DNA of 64,000 bases from Mycolicibacterium peregrinum. Lineage in GTDB: Bacteria; Actinomycetota; Actinomycetes; Mycobacteriales; Mycobacteriaceae. Position 1 is the stretch's first letter; every line of letters starts with the position of its first letter. The position numbers were made by a program, and so were the translations under genes. The notes under the pieces were generated by a model. It was not told where the DNA came from. It did not search any database and worked only from the letters and a program-made list of their open reading frames with translations. Where the stretch lies: the NCBI RefSeq assembly GCF_001665625.1, contig NZ_LZSY01000053.1, positions 1 through 64,000 of the forward strand. Direction: 5' to 3'. Of this stretch, positions 1-10,105 are shown in pieces.

Positions 1-180
1 GGCGGGGGCTTCGACAGGGGCGACCGTGACGGTCTGGGTCACCGTCACCGGGCCCGGAACGCTGGGAGCCGGGAGGAGGGGTTCGGCAGAGGCGGTCTGA
101 CCGGTGAAACCGACAACCCCGGCCACGCCGATGGCCGTGCCCGCTGCCAGTACCCGCCACCGGCGGGTCAACTCGATCAT
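1..180 (-). CDS. Mtc28-like secreted proline-rich protein, N-terminal part (runs off the window)
   Basis: The reverse strand encodes 60 residues from an ATG at 180 without a stop before the window edge. It begins MIELTRRWRVLAAG, followed by a hydrophobic stretch and an Ala-Ser-Ala-like cleavage site near residue 32, a typical Sec signal peptide. After that comes a Pro/Val/Thr-rich stretch (PLLPAPSVPGPVTV). The start and the PLLP motif resemble the mycobacterial secreted antigen Mtc28 (Rv0040c), which lies divergent to leuS in M. tuberculosis, exactly as here. Its role is unknown beyond being exported. Most of the protein lies outside the window, so the call rests on the signal region and synteny. 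Confidence 0.72.
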   Translation of the reverse strand, partial: MIELTRRWRVLAAGTAIGVAGVVGFTGQTASAEPLLPAPSVPGPVTVTQTVTVAPVEAPA

Positions 181-391
181 CGCTTGATTCCTCCCAGCAA
201 ACCGTGTCCCACCTGGGACCTCTCCACTGAGCGCCGAGACTATCCAGGGATGACTGCCCACCACCAGCAACTCAATCGACCTGGAATCAACCCCTGACAG
301 AGCCGCGACGAAACCGATACCAACCTGTGGCCTGCGTCATCGAAAGACGGGCGGTGAGCTGCTCAAACCGTGGCCTTATACCCTGAACGGC

Positions 392-3250
392 GTGATCGAA
401 CCCGCCGCCGCCGCCCAGTCAGGGCAGTCAGAGGACACCCCGCAGCACCGCTACACCGCGGAGCTGGCGGGTCAGATCGAGCAGTCCTGGCAGCAGACCT
501 GGGCCGAGCTTGGGACTTTCAATGTGGCCAATCCGGTGGGTTCGCTGGCGGACGGCTCGCCGGTGCCGGCCGACAAGATGTTCGTCCAGGACATGTTCCC
601 GTACCCGTCCGGCGACGGCCTGCACGTCGGGCACCCGCTTGGTTACATCGCCACCGACGTCTACGCCCGGTACTACCGGATGACCGGGCACAACGTGCTC
701 CATGCACTGGGCTTCGACGCGTTCGGTCTGCCTGCCGAGCAGTACGCCGTGCAGACCGGGACGCACCCGCGCACCCGTACCGACGCCAATATCGTCAACT
801 TCCGTCGCCAGCTGGGCCGGCTGGGTCTGGGCCACGATTCGCGGCGCAGCTTCGCCACCACCGACGTCGATTTCTACAAGTGGACGCAGTGGATCTTCCT
901 GCAGATCTACAACGCCTGGTTCGACACGGCGGCGGGGAAGGCCCGGCCCATCACCGAGTTGGTGGCCGAATTCGAGTCCGGGGCACGCACTCTCGACGAC
1001 GGCCGGGTCTGGGCGGAGCTGTCGGCAGGCGAGCGCGCCGATGTGGTGGACGATTACCGGCTGGTGTACCACGCGGATTCGATGGTGAACTGGTGCCCGG
1101 GCCTGGGCACGGTGCTGGCCAACGAGGAAGTCACCGCCGACGGCCGTAGCGATCGCGGCAATTTCCCGGTGTTCCGGAAGCGCCTGCGGCAGTGGATGAT
1201 GCGCATCACCGCCTATTCGGACCGGTTGCTCGACGACCTGGAGCTGCTGGACTGGCCGGACAAGGTCAAGGCCATGCAGCGCAACTGGATCGGCCGCTCG
1301 ACCGGAGCATCGGTGGAGTTCGGCACTGCGGCCGGCGACGTCGAGGTCTTCACCACCCGTCCGGACACCCTGTTCGGCGCCACCTATCTGGTGCTGGCTC
1401 CCGAGCATGATCTGGTCGACACGCTGACGGCCGACGCCTGGCCCGAGGGCACCGATTCGCGGTGGACCTTCGGCGCGGCGACGCCGGCGGAGGCAGTCGC
1501 TGCCTACCGCGCCGGGATCGCGGCCAAGTCGGATCTGGAGCGCCAGGAGAACAAGACCAAGACCGGCGTGTTCTTGGGTGCATATGCCACCAATCCGGTG
1601 AACGGGCAACAGGTTCCGGTGTTCATCGCCGACTATGTGCTGGCCGGATACGGAACCGGCGCCATCATGGCGGTGCCCGGCGGTGATCAGCGTGACTGGG
1701 ACTTCGCGACCGAGTTCGGCCTGCCCATCGTCGAGGTGGTCTCCGGCGGTGACATCACCGAGGCGGCCTACAACGGCGACGGAACCATGGTCAACTCCGA
1801 CTATCTCAACGGGCTGTCGGTGGCCGAGGCCAAGAAGGTTGTCATCGAGCACCTGGAGGCCGACGGTCGTGGCCGGGCCCGCATCGAGTACAAGCTGCGG
1901 GACTGGCTGTTCGCCAGGCAGCGGTACTGGGGTGAGCCGTTCCCCATCGTGTACGACGCCGACGGCCGCGCCCACCCGCTGCCGGAATCGGCTCTGCCGG
2001 TCGAACTTCCGGACATCCCGGACTATGCCCCGGTCTCGTTCGACCCTGACGACGCCGACAGTGAACCGTCGCCGCCGCTGGGCAAGGCCACCGAGTGGGT
2101 ACACGTCGAGCTGGATCTCGGCGACGGGCTGCAGACCTACACCCGCGACACCAACGTGATGCCGCAGTGGGCGGGCAGCTCCTGGTACGAGCTGCGCTAC
2201 ACCGACCCGCAGAACTCGGAAGAGCTGTGCGCCAAGGAGAACGAGGCCTACTGGATGGGCCCGCGTCCGGCCGAGCACGGACCGAACGATCCGGGCGGTG
2301 TGGACCTGTACGTCGGCGGCGTCGAGCATGCGGTGCTGCACCTGCTGTACTCGCGGTTCTGGCACAAGGTGCTGTTCGACCTCGGCTTCGTCAGTTCGAA
2401 GGAGCCCTACCGCCGCCTGGTCAACCAGGGTTACATCCAGGCCTTCGCCTACACCGATGCCAGGGGTAGCTATGTGCCTGCGGCCGAAGTCGTTGAGCGG
2501 GAAGGGAAGTTCTTCTGGCCGGGCCCCGATGGTGAAATACAGGTCAACCAGGAGTTCGGCAAGATCGGCAAGAGCCTGAAGAACTCCGTCTCACCCGACG
2601 AGATCTGCGACGAGTATGGCGCGGACACGCTTCGGGTCTACGAGATGTCGATGGGCCCGCTGGAGGCGTCGCGACCGTGGGCCACCAAGGACGTCGTCGG
2701 CGCGCACCGCTTCCTGCAACGGGTATGGCGCGTGGTGGTCTCCGAAGAATCCGGAGCGACCGACGTCAACGAGCACGAGGCACTCGACACCGACACGCTC
2801 AAGGTCCTGCACCGGACCATCGCCGGTGTGACCGAAGACTATGCGGCACTGCGCAACAACACCGCCGCGGCCAAGCTGATCGAGTACACCAACCACCTCA
2901 CCAAGGAGGGCGTGTCGGCTCGCGCCGCGATCGAGCCGCTGGTGCTCATGGTGGCCCCGCTGGCGCCGCACCTGGCCGAGGAGTTGTGGAAGCGGTTGGG
3001 CCACGACACCTCACTGGCGCACGGTCCGTTCCCGGTGGCCGATCCGCAGTACCTGGTGGACGACACCATCGAGTTCCCGGTTCAGGTCAACGGCAAGGTC
3101 CGCGGCAAGATCACGGTTGCGGCCGATGCCGAAGCCGCGGCCATCCAGTCGGCGGCGCTGGCCGACGAGAAGGTGCAGGCGTTCCTGGACGGCGCCACAC
3201 CCAAGAAGGTGATCGTGGTCCCGGGCCGCCTGGTCAACCTCGTCGTCTAG
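392..3250 (+). CDS. leuS: Leucyl-tRNA synthetase
   Basis: The 952-residue protein charges tRNA-Leu with leucine in the cytoplasm. It carries the class I signature HVGH at residues 78-81 and the KMSKS-equivalent KIGKS at 724-728, the same variant remembered in the M. tuberculosis enzyme. The CP1 editing domain lies between them ([12 protein letters not shown] near residue 330) and the C-terminal region ends in the VNGKVRGKI anticodon/C-terminal domain motif. Length matches the mycobacterial family (about 969 aa). The GTG start gives MIEPAAAAQ; the first 20 residues are low-complexity, so a slightly later start cannot be excluded. Divergent from the Mtc28-like gene across a 211-base gap. Confidence 0.97.
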   Translation: MIEPAAAAQSGQSEDTPQHRYTAELAGQIEQSWQQTWAELGTFNVANPVGSLADGSPVPADKMFVQDMFPYPSGDGLHVGHPLGYIATDVYARYYRMTGHNVLHALGFDAFGLPAEQYAVQTGTHPRTRTDANIVNFRRQLGRLGLGHDSRRSFATTDVDFYKWTQWIFLQIYNAWFDTAAGKARPITELVAEFESGARTLDDGRVWAELSAGERADVVDDYRLVYHADSMVNWCPGLGTVLANEEVTADGRSDRGNFPVFRKRLRQWMMRITAYSDRLLDDLELLDWPDKVKAMQRNWIGRSTGASVEFGTAAGDVEVFTTRPDTLFGATYLVLAPEHDLVDTLTADAWPEGTDSRWTFGAATPAEAVAAYRAGIAAKSDLERQENKTKTGVFLGAYATNPVNGQQVPVFIADYVLAGYGTGAIMAVPGGDQRDWDFATEFGLPIVEVVSGGDITEAAYNGDGTMVNSDYLNGLSVAEAKKVVIEHLEADGRGRARIEYKLRDWLFARQRYWGEPFPIVYDADGRAHPLPESALPVELPDIPDYAPVSFDPDDADSEPSPPLGKATEWVHVELDLGDGLQTYTRDTNVMPQWAGSSWYELRYTDPQNSEELCAKENEAYWMGPRPAEHGPNDPGGVDLYVGGVEHAVLHLLYSRFWHKVLFDLGFVSSKEPYRRLVNQGYIQAFAYTDARGSYVPAAEVVEREGKFFWPGPDGEIQVNQEFGKIGKSLKNSVSPDEICDEYGADTLRVYEMSMGPLEASRPWATKDVVGAHRFLQRVWRVVVSEESGATDVNEHEALDTDTLKVLHRTIAGVTEDYAALRNNTAAAKLIEYTNHLTKEGVSARAAIEPLVLMVAPLAPHLAEELWKRLGHDTSLAHGPFPVADPQYLVDDTIEFPVQVNGKVRGKITVAADAEAAAIQSAALADEKVQAFLDGATPKKVIVVPGRLVNLVV

Positions 3251-3262
3251 GACCCACCCGAA

Positions 3263-3937
3263 TCACCCGGGGCGGACCACGATTTCGTGGACGTGGCCGT
3301 CGGGCGGGGTGGTGACGGCGGTCGCCACCAGTCCGGCCACGGTCTCGGGTTTGAGGAACTTCGTGGCGTCGTACTCACCGACCCCATCGCTTTCATAGGC
3401 CACCAGATCGCGCTGCATCTCGGTGTCGGTGCGCCCGGGGAAGATCGAGGTGACCCGCAGCGAAGGTTCGTCCGCGCGCAGTGAGTCTGCGAATGCCCGC
3501 AGCGCGAACTTGCTGGCCGAATACGACGCCATACCGGGCGAAACCTTCTGCCCGGCACCGGAATTGATGAAGACAACGTGCCCGCGGGCGGCGCGCAGGG
3601 CAGGCAGCAAGGCCAACGTGAGCGCCACCGCACCGGTGACGTTCACCTCGAACGACGCCCGCCACTGTTCGGCGATCGACTCGGAAACCCGGCCGGGGTA
3701 GAGGACGCCGGCGTTGTGGACCAGTACATCGAGTTCGGCAAGCACCTCGGTGGCCGATTCGATCGAGTCTGCGTCGGTCAGATCCAGCGGCCAGGTCGGC
3801 GCGCCGAGCTGTTCGGCGAGCGCGTCGAGGCGGCGCGACGGGCGACCGGCCAGCAGCAGTGTGTGGGTGGGAGCAAGGGCGGCGGCGATGGCCGAGCCGA
3901 TGCCGCCAGAGGCTCCGGTGATCAATGCAGTCGGCAC
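3263..3937 (-). CDS. Short-chain dehydrogenase/reductase (SDR)
   Basis: A 224-residue NAD(P)-dependent classical SDR. The nucleotide-binding TGASGGIG motif is at residues 7-14, the NAG motif at 75-77, the catalytic Ser at about 126 and the YSASK catalytic pair at Y139/K143. The C-terminus is short but complete. It starts with GTG at 3937. It ends tail-to-tail 12 bases from leuS, so it is not co-transcribed with that gene; 77 bases separate its start from the divergent ggh. The substrate cannot be told from sequence. Confidence 0.88.
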   Translation of the reverse strand: MPTALITGASGGIGSAIAAALAPTHTLLLAGRPSRRLDALAEQLGAPTWPLDLTDADSIESATEVLAELDVLVHNAGVLYPGRVSESIAEQWRASFEVNVTGAVALTLALLPALRAARGHVVFINSGAGQKVSPGMASYSASKFALRAFADSLRADEPSLRVTSIFPGRTDTEMQRDLVAYESDGVGEYDATKFLKPETVAGLVATAVTTPPDGHVHEIVVRPG

Positions 3938-4014
3938 GACTGCAACGTTACTGTGATGCCGGATGCGACGGGGCCGACCTGCGGACCGGGGCGCGGCGTC
4001 GCATCATGGTAGGG

Positions 4015-5355
4015 ATGCCACCGGATCCCAGCTTCGCTCCCACCCAACTCGCCGCGCGCGCCGCCTACCTGCTGCGCGGCAACGACCTGGGTGTGATGAC
4101 CACTGCCGCGCCGTTGCTGTATCCGCACATGTGGAGCTGGGATGCGGCGTTCGTCGCGATCGGGCTGGCTCCGCTGAGTGTGGAGCGTTCCGTAGTGGAA
4201 CTCGACACCCTGCTCTCGGCGCAGTGGCGCAACGGGATGATTCCCCACATCGTGTTCGCCAACGGCGTCGACGGCTACTTTCCGGGTCCGGCCAGGTGGG
4301 CCACCTCGGCGCTGGCCGCCAACGCGCCGCGGGTCCGGCACACCTCGGGCATCACGCAGCCGCCCGTCCATGCGATCGCCGTGCAGCGCATCCTCGACCA
4401 TGCCCGCAGCCGAGGCCGGTCCACGCGGGCGGTGGCGGAGACCTTCCTCGATCGACGGTGGGCCGATCTGGTGCGGTGGCACCGCTGGCTGGCCGAGTCG
4501 CGGGACCAGGACGGCCACGGCCGCATCACGCTGTACCACGGGTGGGAGTCCGGAATGGACAACTCGCCGCGCTGGGACAGCGCCTACGCCAACGTGGTTC
4601 CTGGCAGCGTGCCGGAGTACCAGCGCGAGGACAACGCGATCATCACCGACGCCACCCAGCGGCCGAGCGATCTCGAGTACGACAGGTACCTGTGGCTGCT
4701 CGAGGAGATGAAATCCGTTCGCTACGACGATGATCTGCTTCCGAAGGTGATGAGCTTCGCGGTCGAGGATGTGTTCGTCTCGGCGATCTTCTCGGTCGCC
4801 TGCCAGGTGCTCGCCGAGATCGGGGAGGACTACAAACGCCCGAACGCCGACGTCCGCGATCTCTACTCGTGGGCCGAGCGTTTCCGGGTCGGCGTTGTCG
4901 AGACCACCGACGAACGAACCGGTGCGGCAAGGGATTACGACGTTCGGGCAAAGAGGTGGGTGGCCACCGAGACCGTGGCGCAGTTCGCCCCGCTGCTGTG
5001 CGGAGGGCTGCCGCACGAGCGCGAACGCGCCCTGTTGCGACTGCTGGAAGGCCCGCGGTTCTGCGGGCATCCGGACCTGAAGTACGCACTCATCCCGTCG
5101 ACGTCGCCGGTGTCGCGGGATTTCCGGTCGCGCGAGTACTGGCGCGGCCCGGTGTGGCCGGTGATGACGTGGCTGTTCTCGTGGTGCTTCGCGCGGCGGG
5201 GCTGGGCCGAGCGGGCCACGACGCTGCGCCGGGAAGGGTTGCGTCAGGCCAGCGACGGGACTTTCGCCGAGTACTACGAGCCGTTCACCGGGGAACCGCT
5301 GGGCAGCATGCAGCAGTCGTGGACCGCGGCTGCGGTGCTGGACTGGCTGGGCTGA
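4015..5355 (+). CDS. ggh: Glucosylglycerate hydrolase (GH63 family)
   Basis: The protein hydrolyses glucosylglycerate, a solute made by mycobacteria under nitrogen limitation, to glucose and glycerate. The ATG at 4015 gives 446 residues, the same length as the characterised Mycolicibacterium hassiacum enzyme as remembered. Acidic residues known to matter in that enzyme fall at the expected positions: D43 (in MWSWDAAF), D182 (in GWESGMDNSP) and E419 (in FAEYYEPF). An upstream in-frame extension to 3925 exists but lacks homology to the family, so the ATG at 4015 is preferred. No other glucosylglycerate gene is adjacent. Cytoplasmic: no signal peptide is visible. Confidence 0.92.
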   Translation: MPPDPSFAPTQLAARAAYLLRGNDLGVMTTAAPLLYPHMWSWDAAFVAIGLAPLSVERSVVELDTLLSAQWRNGMIPHIVFANGVDGYFPGPARWATSALAANAPRVRHTSGITQPPVHAIAVQRILDHARSRGRSTRAVAETFLDRRWADLVRWHRWLAESRDQDGHGRITLYHGWESGMDNSPRWDSAYANVVPGSVPEYQREDNAIITDATQRPSDLEYDRYLWLLEEMKSVRYDDDLLPKVMSFAVEDVFVSAIFSVACQVLAEIGEDYKRPNADVRDLYSWAERFRVGVVETTDERTGAARDYDVRAKRWVATETVAQFAPLLCGGLPHERERALLRLLEGPRFCGHPDLKYALIPSTSPVSRDFRSREYWRGPVWPVMTWLFSWCFARRGWAERATTLRREGLRQASDGTFAEYYEPFTGEPLGSMQQSWTAAAVLDWLG

Positions 5356-5360
5356 CCCGG

Positions 5361-5843
5361 TTACTCAGATTTGGCGTGGGCGGCGGTGGCCTGGTCGTTC
5401 TGGCCGGCCAACCGCTCGAGCGGGGCCAGTGCGGTGGCCAGAGTCGCGAGATCGTCGGAGCTCAGGTTGGCCAACCGGGCGGCCAGATCGGCTCGCCGGG
5501 CGGCCAGCGATTCGCGGTGCTGCACGAGGCCGCGCGGGGTGACCTCGACGAGGACGGCGCGCAGGTCGGAGGGGTCGCGGGAGCGCTTGACCAACCCGAG
5601 CTTCTCGAGCCGGCGGATCGCCACGGTGGTGGTGGGGGTGCGCACGCGCTCACGGGCGGCCAGTTCGGTCATCCGGATCGGGCCCTGGTCGAGCAGGGTG
5701 AGCAGGATCGAGAGCTGGGCCAGCGTGAGCTCCCCGGCGGTGCCCTTGTTGGTGTCGCCGCGGCGCAGCACCGAGAAAACCTTGGAGAGTACGCGTTGCA
5801 GCTCTCCGGCCAGCTCAGTGACCTGCGGTTCGGGCTCTCCCAT
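5361..5843 (-). CDS. MarR-family transcriptional regulator (Rv0042c-like)
   Basis: A 160-residue winged-helix regulator. The recognition helix region is RTPTTTVAIRRLEKLGLV and the wing contains the conserved Asp and Arg (RDPSDLRAVLVEVT). It occupies the position of Rv0042c after leuS in M. tuberculosis. A TAGACT -10-like box ends eight bases before the ATG, so the transcript may be leaderless, and an inverted repeat AACCTG/CAGGTT overlaps this promoter, suggesting autoregulation. It lies 76 bases downstream of the ABC transporter genes on the same strand. The ligand is unknown. Confidence 0.9.
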   Translation of the reverse strand: MGEPEPQVTELAGELQRVLSKVFSVLRRGDTNKGTAGELTLAQLSILLTLLDQGPIRMTELAARERVRTPTTTVAIRRLEKLGLVKRSRDPSDLRAVLVEVTPRGLVQHRESLAARRADLAARLANLSSDDLATLATALAPLERLAGQNDQATAAHAKSE

Positions 5844-5850
5844 AATTCGC

Positions 5851-5879
5851 TAGTCTAACCTGTCTGACGCTGCCAGGTT
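5851..5879 (-). promoter_or_regulatory. Candidate leaderless promoter and operator of the marR gene
   Basis: On the minus strand TAGACT (5856-5851) fits the mycobacterial TANNNT -10 box and lies eight bases before the ATG at 5843. The six-base inverted repeat AACCTG (5857-5862) and CAGGTT (5874-5879), 11 bases apart, sits immediately upstream of the -10, the usual place for a MarR autoregulatory site. Seen by eye only. Confidence 0.4.
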
Positions 5880-5919
5880 GTCAGCTTGTTCCGTTTGATG
5901 CAGGGGTTTCACGGCAAAC

Positions 5920-6657
5920 TCACAGCACCTGGGACAGGAAGCGGCGCAGCCGATCTGTCTCGGCCGCTTCGAAGATCTGGTCGGGGGTACCCGACTCGAC
6001 GACCTTTCCGTGATCCATGAACACCACCGAGTCGGCGGTGGAACGGGCGAAGCCCATCTCGTGGGTGACTGCCAGGATGGTCATTCCTTCGGCGGCCAGC
6101 TCGGCGATCAACTCCAGAATCCCCTTGACCAGCTCCGGGTCCAGCGCCGAGGTGGCCTCGTCGAAGAACATCACCTGTGGGGCCATGGCGAGCGCGCGCG
6201 CGATGGCGACGCGCTGCTGCTGGCCGCCCGACAGGGTTGCCGGACGTACATCGGCCTTGTGCCGCAGGCCAACCCGATCCAGCTGCTCCAGCCCCACGGT
6301 GCGGGCATGTTCGGGGCTGAGCCGCTTGAGCTTTCGCGGACCGAGGGTGACGTTGTCGAGAACGGTCTTGTGCGGGAACAGGTTGAACTGCTGAAACACC
6401 ATGCCGATGCGCTGGCGCAGTTGATCGGGATTGTCGGTCAGCACCGAGCGTCCGTCGAGCAGGATGTCACCGCGGTCGGGTTCGTACAGGCGGTTGAGGG
6501 TGCGCAGCAGCGTCGATTTTCCGGATCCGGACGGGCCGATGATGGCTGTCGTCGTACCGGCAGGCACGTCGAGATCGACCCCGCGGAGCACCGCGTTCGG
6601 TCCGAACGACAGGTGAATGTCGTTGGCGGCCAGCGCGACCGGCTGTGGTGCCGACAT
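5920..6657 (-). CDS. Polar amino-acid ABC transporter, ATP-binding subunit (GlnQ type)
   Basis: A 245-residue ABC ATPase that powers uptake through the permease encoded just upstream. Walker A GPSGSGKST is at residues 41-49, the Q-loop at VFQQFNLF (87-94), the signature LSGGQ at 141-145 and Walker B VMFFDE at 161-166. The whole is typical of the polar amino-acid (HisP/GlnQ) group. The ATG at 6657 overlaps the permease stop in a TGATG arrangement, so the two are translationally coupled. A longer open frame continues upstream but lies inside the permease gene and is not coding. Confidence 0.93.
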   Translation of the reverse strand: MSAPQPVALAANDIHLSFGPNAVLRGVDLDVPAGTTTAIIGPSGSGKSTLLRTLNRLYEPDRGDILLDGRSVLTDNPDQLRQRIGMVFQQFNLFPHKTVLDNVTLGPRKLKRLSPEHARTVGLEQLDRVGLRHKADVRPATLSGGQQQRVAIARALAMAPQVMFFDEATSALDPELVKGILELIAELAAEGMTILAVTHEMGFARSTADSVVFMDHGKVVESGTPDQIFEAAETDRLRRFLSQVL

Positions 6658-8438
6658 CAGATCATCTCCTGGGTGGTCGCCGGGGGGAGGGGATCTTCCT
6701 CGGCCGGGGGCCGGCCTCTGCGCAGGCGGTTGTCGACGAAGTTCACCAGATGGGTCAGCGGGATCGTCAACAGCAGGTAGAAGAGCCCGGCCGCGACCAG
6801 CGGTGACAGATTGCCGGTCTGCGCGTTGAGATCTCGGCCCACCTGGAACAGTTCGCGCTGGCTGGCGACCAGGCCCAGGAAGTACACCAGCGACGAGGCC
6901 TTCAGGAGCGAGATGAACTGGTTCATCAATGCCGGTAGCACCCGCCGGATGCCCTGTGGAACGACGACCAGTCGCATCGACGAGGCGTAGCTGAAGCCCA
7001 GCGCGCGTGAGGCTTCCAGCTGTCCGGCTTCCACGCTCTGGATGCCCGAGCGAAAGATCTCCCCAACGTAGGCCGCTGCCATGAGCCCGAGCGCCGCGAT
7101 GCCCAGCGGGTAGGGGCTGTTGCCGGTGAGCGATCCGACCACCGGGCCGATGCCCAACCCGATCAGCAGGATGATCACCACTTCGGGCAGGCCGCGGAAG
7201 ATGTCGGTGTACACCCGGGCGGGCCAGCGCAGCCAGCGCGACCGGGAGATGCCCGCGACCGCCAGGACCATGCCGAGTACGAGTCCGATGATGCTGGCGC
7301 ACACGGTCAGGATGAGCGTGTTGGGCAGGCCGGTACGCAGCAGGTCGGGGATCGCCTGCTTGTAGAGATCCCAGTCCAGGAACGAGTCCGCCAGTTGTGC
7401 GAGTGTCGATTTGGGTGCCACCGGACCACCGGCGGCGGGTTTCTCGTTGGCGGCGGCGATCGCGGCGAAATCGGGCAGCTTGGGTTCGGGGGCGGCCTTG
7501 GAGCCCGGTTTCCAGCCGGGCGGCAGAGCCCGTGGCACCCAGTCGGAGTACAGCTGGGCCCAGGTCCCGTCGGCGATGACGGCGTCGAGTCCGGAGTTCA
7601 GCGCGTCGATCAGGGGCTGGTTCTCCTTGGCCACCGCCCATGCGACGAAGTTGTCCAGGCTGAAGGTGTTTTCGATGATCTGTGCCGGGTCGCCGGGCTG
7701 CACGGTGCCCGAGGCCTGTTGTGACGGTGCCACCCAGGCGTCGATCTGCCGGGTCTTGAGGCTGGCGTAGACGGTGTTGTAGTCGGGGAACTTCACCGGC
7801 TGCAGGTGCAGGGTGTCGATGACGTACGCCTCCTGCACGGTGCCCTGCACCACGCCGATGCGCTGCCCGGCGGCGAGCTGGCCGAATCCCTTGATCGGTG
7901 AGCCGGAGGGCACGACGAGCGAGAAGTAGCCGAAGTCGTAGCCGTTGGTGAAGCCGACGGTGCGTCGCCGGGCGTCGGTGGTGGTGATCGAGCTGGACGC
8001 CACATCGAAGCGGCGGGAGGCGGTCTGGGCCAGCAGGCCGGAGAAATCGGTGCCGACGAAGTTGACCCGAAGGCCGAGCTTGCCTGCGATGGCGCGCAGC
8101 AGCTCGTTGTCGAAACCGGTGAACTGTCCGGCCGAGTTGATGCAGATGCTGGGCGGCGCGTCCGACAGCGTGCCGACGGTGAGGACGCCGGGCGTGCCGA
8201 GGCCGAGGTTCTCGGGCCGGACGGTGTCGAGGGGTATGGCGGTGGCGGTCGTGTACTTGTCGGCGCCGGGTCCGGTGGCCGCGGCGGCAAGGTTGGTGGG
8301 CAGTGCGCTCGCGCTGTCGACACCGGGTGGGGCGCACTGGTCGACGTCCGCTCCGGCCGGCGCTGCACACACCAGCCCGAGCAGCATCAGGACCGTGGTC
8401 AGCAGCGCGGCCGATCGTCTGGCGTCCATCTGATGCAA
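6657..8438 (-). CDS. Fused amino-acid ABC transporter substrate-binding protein and permease
   Basis: A single 593-residue protein joins two functions normally on separate chains. Residues 1-31 form a signal peptide or first membrane anchor (ending in AAPAGA). Residues about 80-305 are a family 3 solute-binding domain (TVGTLSDAPPSICI, then GFDNELLRAIAGKLGL and the SSSITTTDARR segment). From about 360 follows a HisM/GlnP-type permease with several membrane helices and the EAA-like loop EASRALGFSYASSMRLVVVPQG. The likely cargo is a polar amino acid such as glutamine or glutamate; the substrate is inferred from family only. It is the first gene of the two-gene minus-strand operon, with marR downstream. 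Confidence 0.92.
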   Translation of the reverse strand: MHQMDARRSAALLTTVLMLLGLVCAAPAGADVDQCAPPGVDSASALPTNLAAAATGPGADKYTTATAIPLDTVRPENLGLGTPGVLTVGTLSDAPPSICINSAGQFTGFDNELLRAIAGKLGLRVNFVGTDFSGLLAQTASRRFDVASSSITTTDARRRTVGFTNGYDFGYFSLVVPSGSPIKGFGQLAAGQRIGVVQGTVQEAYVIDTLHLQPVKFPDYNTVYASLKTRQIDAWVAPSQQASGTVQPGDPAQIIENTFSLDNFVAWAVAKENQPLIDALNSGLDAVIADGTWAQLYSDWVPRALPPGWKPGSKAAPEPKLPDFAAIAAANEKPAAGGPVAPKSTLAQLADSFLDWDLYKQAIPDLLRTGLPNTLILTVCASIIGLVLGMVLAVAGISRSRWLRWPARVYTDIFRGLPEVVIILLIGLGIGPVVGSLTGNSPYPLGIAALGLMAAAYVGEIFRSGIQSVEAGQLEASRALGFSYASSMRLVVVPQGIRRVLPALMNQFISLLKASSLVYFLGLVASQRELFQVGRDLNAQTGNLSPLVAAGLFYLLLTIPLTHLVNFVDNRLRRGRPPAEEDPLPPATTQEMI

Positions 8439-8474
8439 CCTAGTGGGCGGGCGCCTCGTGATGAGTGATTCCGC

Positions 8475-9140
8475 TCAAGGGGACCGCAAGTCGCCGAACA
8501 CTCCGCGCCGGGTCAGCTCGCCGATCATGATCTGCGCCATCTTCTCGGCGCGGTCGGTGCAGGCCTTGCGGGCTCTCTCGGGATCGCGGGCCTGGATCGC
8601 CGCCATCTCCTCCTCGTAGCCGGCGAGAAAGTCGGCCTTCGCCTTCGGGTAGCTGATCCAGAACTCCGCGGGCGCAAAGCTCTTACCGGCACGGATGGTG
8701 GCGTGCAGGCGCGGCCCGGCGTACTCGTCATTGATCGAGTCGCGAAACACCCAGCACGCCTCCTGGAAGCCCTTGGTGTCCTTTGCTGAACGCATCATGC
8801 GCAACGTGTCATCGAGATGCGCGACCATGCGCGGAGTCGGGTTCGTGGCGCAGCGGGCGGAGGCGATGCCGTTGAGAATTCCGTACAGCTCATGGTGCTC
8901 GGCCACAGTGGCCTCGTCGAAACGGGAGACGAATGCGCCGCGGTGATATCGCGTCGAGAGAATTCCGTCGTGCTCGAGCTGAACCACTGCTTCCTGGATC
9001 GGAACGCGGCTGAGCCCGAGGTCACGGACGATCTCGTTGCGGTCGATGCGGTCGCCGGAGCGCAGCTTGCCCGTCATCACCAAATTGATGATGTGCGTGA
9101 CAACCTGGTCCTTCTCCTTGACCCCGTAATTCTTCGGCAC
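8475..9140 (-). CDS. GntR-family transcriptional regulator (Rv0043c-like)
   Basis: A 221-residue regulator with an N-terminal winged helix-turn-helix at about residues 12-78 (the [20 protein letters not shown] segment followed by [16 protein letters not shown]) and a C-terminal all-helical FCD-like ligand domain, i.e. the FadR subgroup. It lies 36 bases upstream of the fused ABC transporter gene on the same strand, so it could control that transporter as well as itself. The position matches Rv0043c. Confidence 0.9.
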   Translation of the reverse strand: MPKNYGVKEKDQVVTHIINLVMTGKLRSGDRIDRNEIVRDLGLSRVPIQEAVVQLEHDGILSTRYHRGAFVSRFDEATVAEHHELYGILNGIASARCATNPTPRMVAHLDDTLRMMRSAKDTKGFQEACWVFRDSINDEYAGPRLHATIRAGKSFAPAEFWISYPKAKADFLAGYEEEMAAIQARDPERARKACTDRAEKMAQIMIGELTRRGVFGDLRSP

Positions 9141-9229
9141 CCTGGTTTATCTCCCCCTATGGCGATTATGTTTCGCCAGTTTCTCACGCGCCCGCCAGTT
9201 CGGAGACCTGAGTCGGTTCAGCTCAGTCG

Positions 9230-10030
9230 CTAAACTTTGCGCGCTCGGTCGTCGCGCCAGCGGCACAGGGCCTCGGCGCCCGTCAGGTCGTAGTCCGGAC
9301 CGTTGACCCCCACGGTCAGGATGCTGACCCCCAGATCGGCCAGTGCGTCGGCCTCGGCGAGCATCGCGTCGATGCCGCCGGTCTCCTGCACCCCTGCCGA
9401 GCGCTGCACGGTCGCCGGGTCGCGGCCGGTGATGCCGCAGTGTTCGGCGAGGACCTCCGCCTTGCCCGGGTAGGTGTTGCGGTCGACGAATGCGTGCCAG
9501 ATGTCGGCGTGCTCGGCCACCAGGCGCAGAGTCTTGCGTTCCCCCTGACCGCCGATCAGGATCGGGATCTCACGGGTGGGCGCCGGGTTGAGTTTGGCCA
9601 GGCGGGCCTCGATCCGCGGCAGAGCTACGGCAAGATCGTCCAGGCGACTGCCTGCGGTGCCGAACTCATATCCGTACTCGTCGTAATCCTTTTGTTTCCA
9701 ACCACTTCCGATGCCGAGGATGAGCCGGCCGTCGGAGATGTGGTCGACGGTGCGGGCCATGTCTGCCAACAGTTCCGGATTGCGGTAGGAGTTGCAGCTG
9801 ACCAGTGCGCCGATCTCGATGCGCGAGGTCTGCTCGGCCCAGGCGCCGAGCATCGTCCAGCATTCGTAGTGCGCGCCTTCGGGGTCGCCGTAGAGCGGGA
9901 AGAAGTGATCCCAGTTGAAGGCGATGTCGACCCCGATGTCCTCACAGCGACGCACCGCGTCGCGGATGTGGCTGTAGGTGGGGGAGTGCTGCGGCTGCAG
10001 TTGCACGCCGATGCGGATGGGATGGCTCAC
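9230..10030 (-). CDS. Luciferase-like F420-dependent oxidoreductase (Rv0044c-like)
   Basis: A 266-residue protein of the luciferase-like monooxygenase superfamily, mycobacterial F420 branch. Visible family features are the IRIGVQLQPQ beta strand at the start, GALVSCNSYRNPELLADMARTVDHISDGRL in the middle, and the GIGSGWKQKDYDEYGYEF segment that is typical of probable F420 enzymes. The GTG at 10030 begins VSHPIRIG and fits remembered homologues; an in-frame GTG at 10048 would add six residues. Substrate unknown. Its start faces the end of the hydrolase gene 75 bases away on the same strand. Confidence 0.88.
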   Translation of the reverse strand: MSHPIRIGVQLQPQHSPTYSHIRDAVRRCEDIGVDIAFNWDHFFPLYGDPEGAHYECWTMLGAWAEQTSRIEIGALVSCNSYRNPELLADMARTVDHISDGRLILGIGSGWKQKDYDEYGYEFGTAGSRLDDLAVALPRIEARLAKLNPAPTREIPILIGGQGERKTLRLVAEHADIWHAFVDRNTYPGKAEVLAEHCGITGRDPATVQRSAGVQETGGIDAMLAEADALADLGVSILTVGVNGPDYDLTGAEALCRWRDDRARKV

Positions 10031-10105
10031 ATGGGTGAGCGTACCCACGAGGACTGCTCTTTGAACCCCCGCAGCGCTCTCCGATGTGATGCGCGGGGCG
10101 CCGGA

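Noticed and set aside
428..2365. Long open frame (645 codons) antisense to leuS
   Set aside because: Shadow of a high-GC gene: the sense frame has complete LeuRS motifs, and the antisense product has no recognisable domain.
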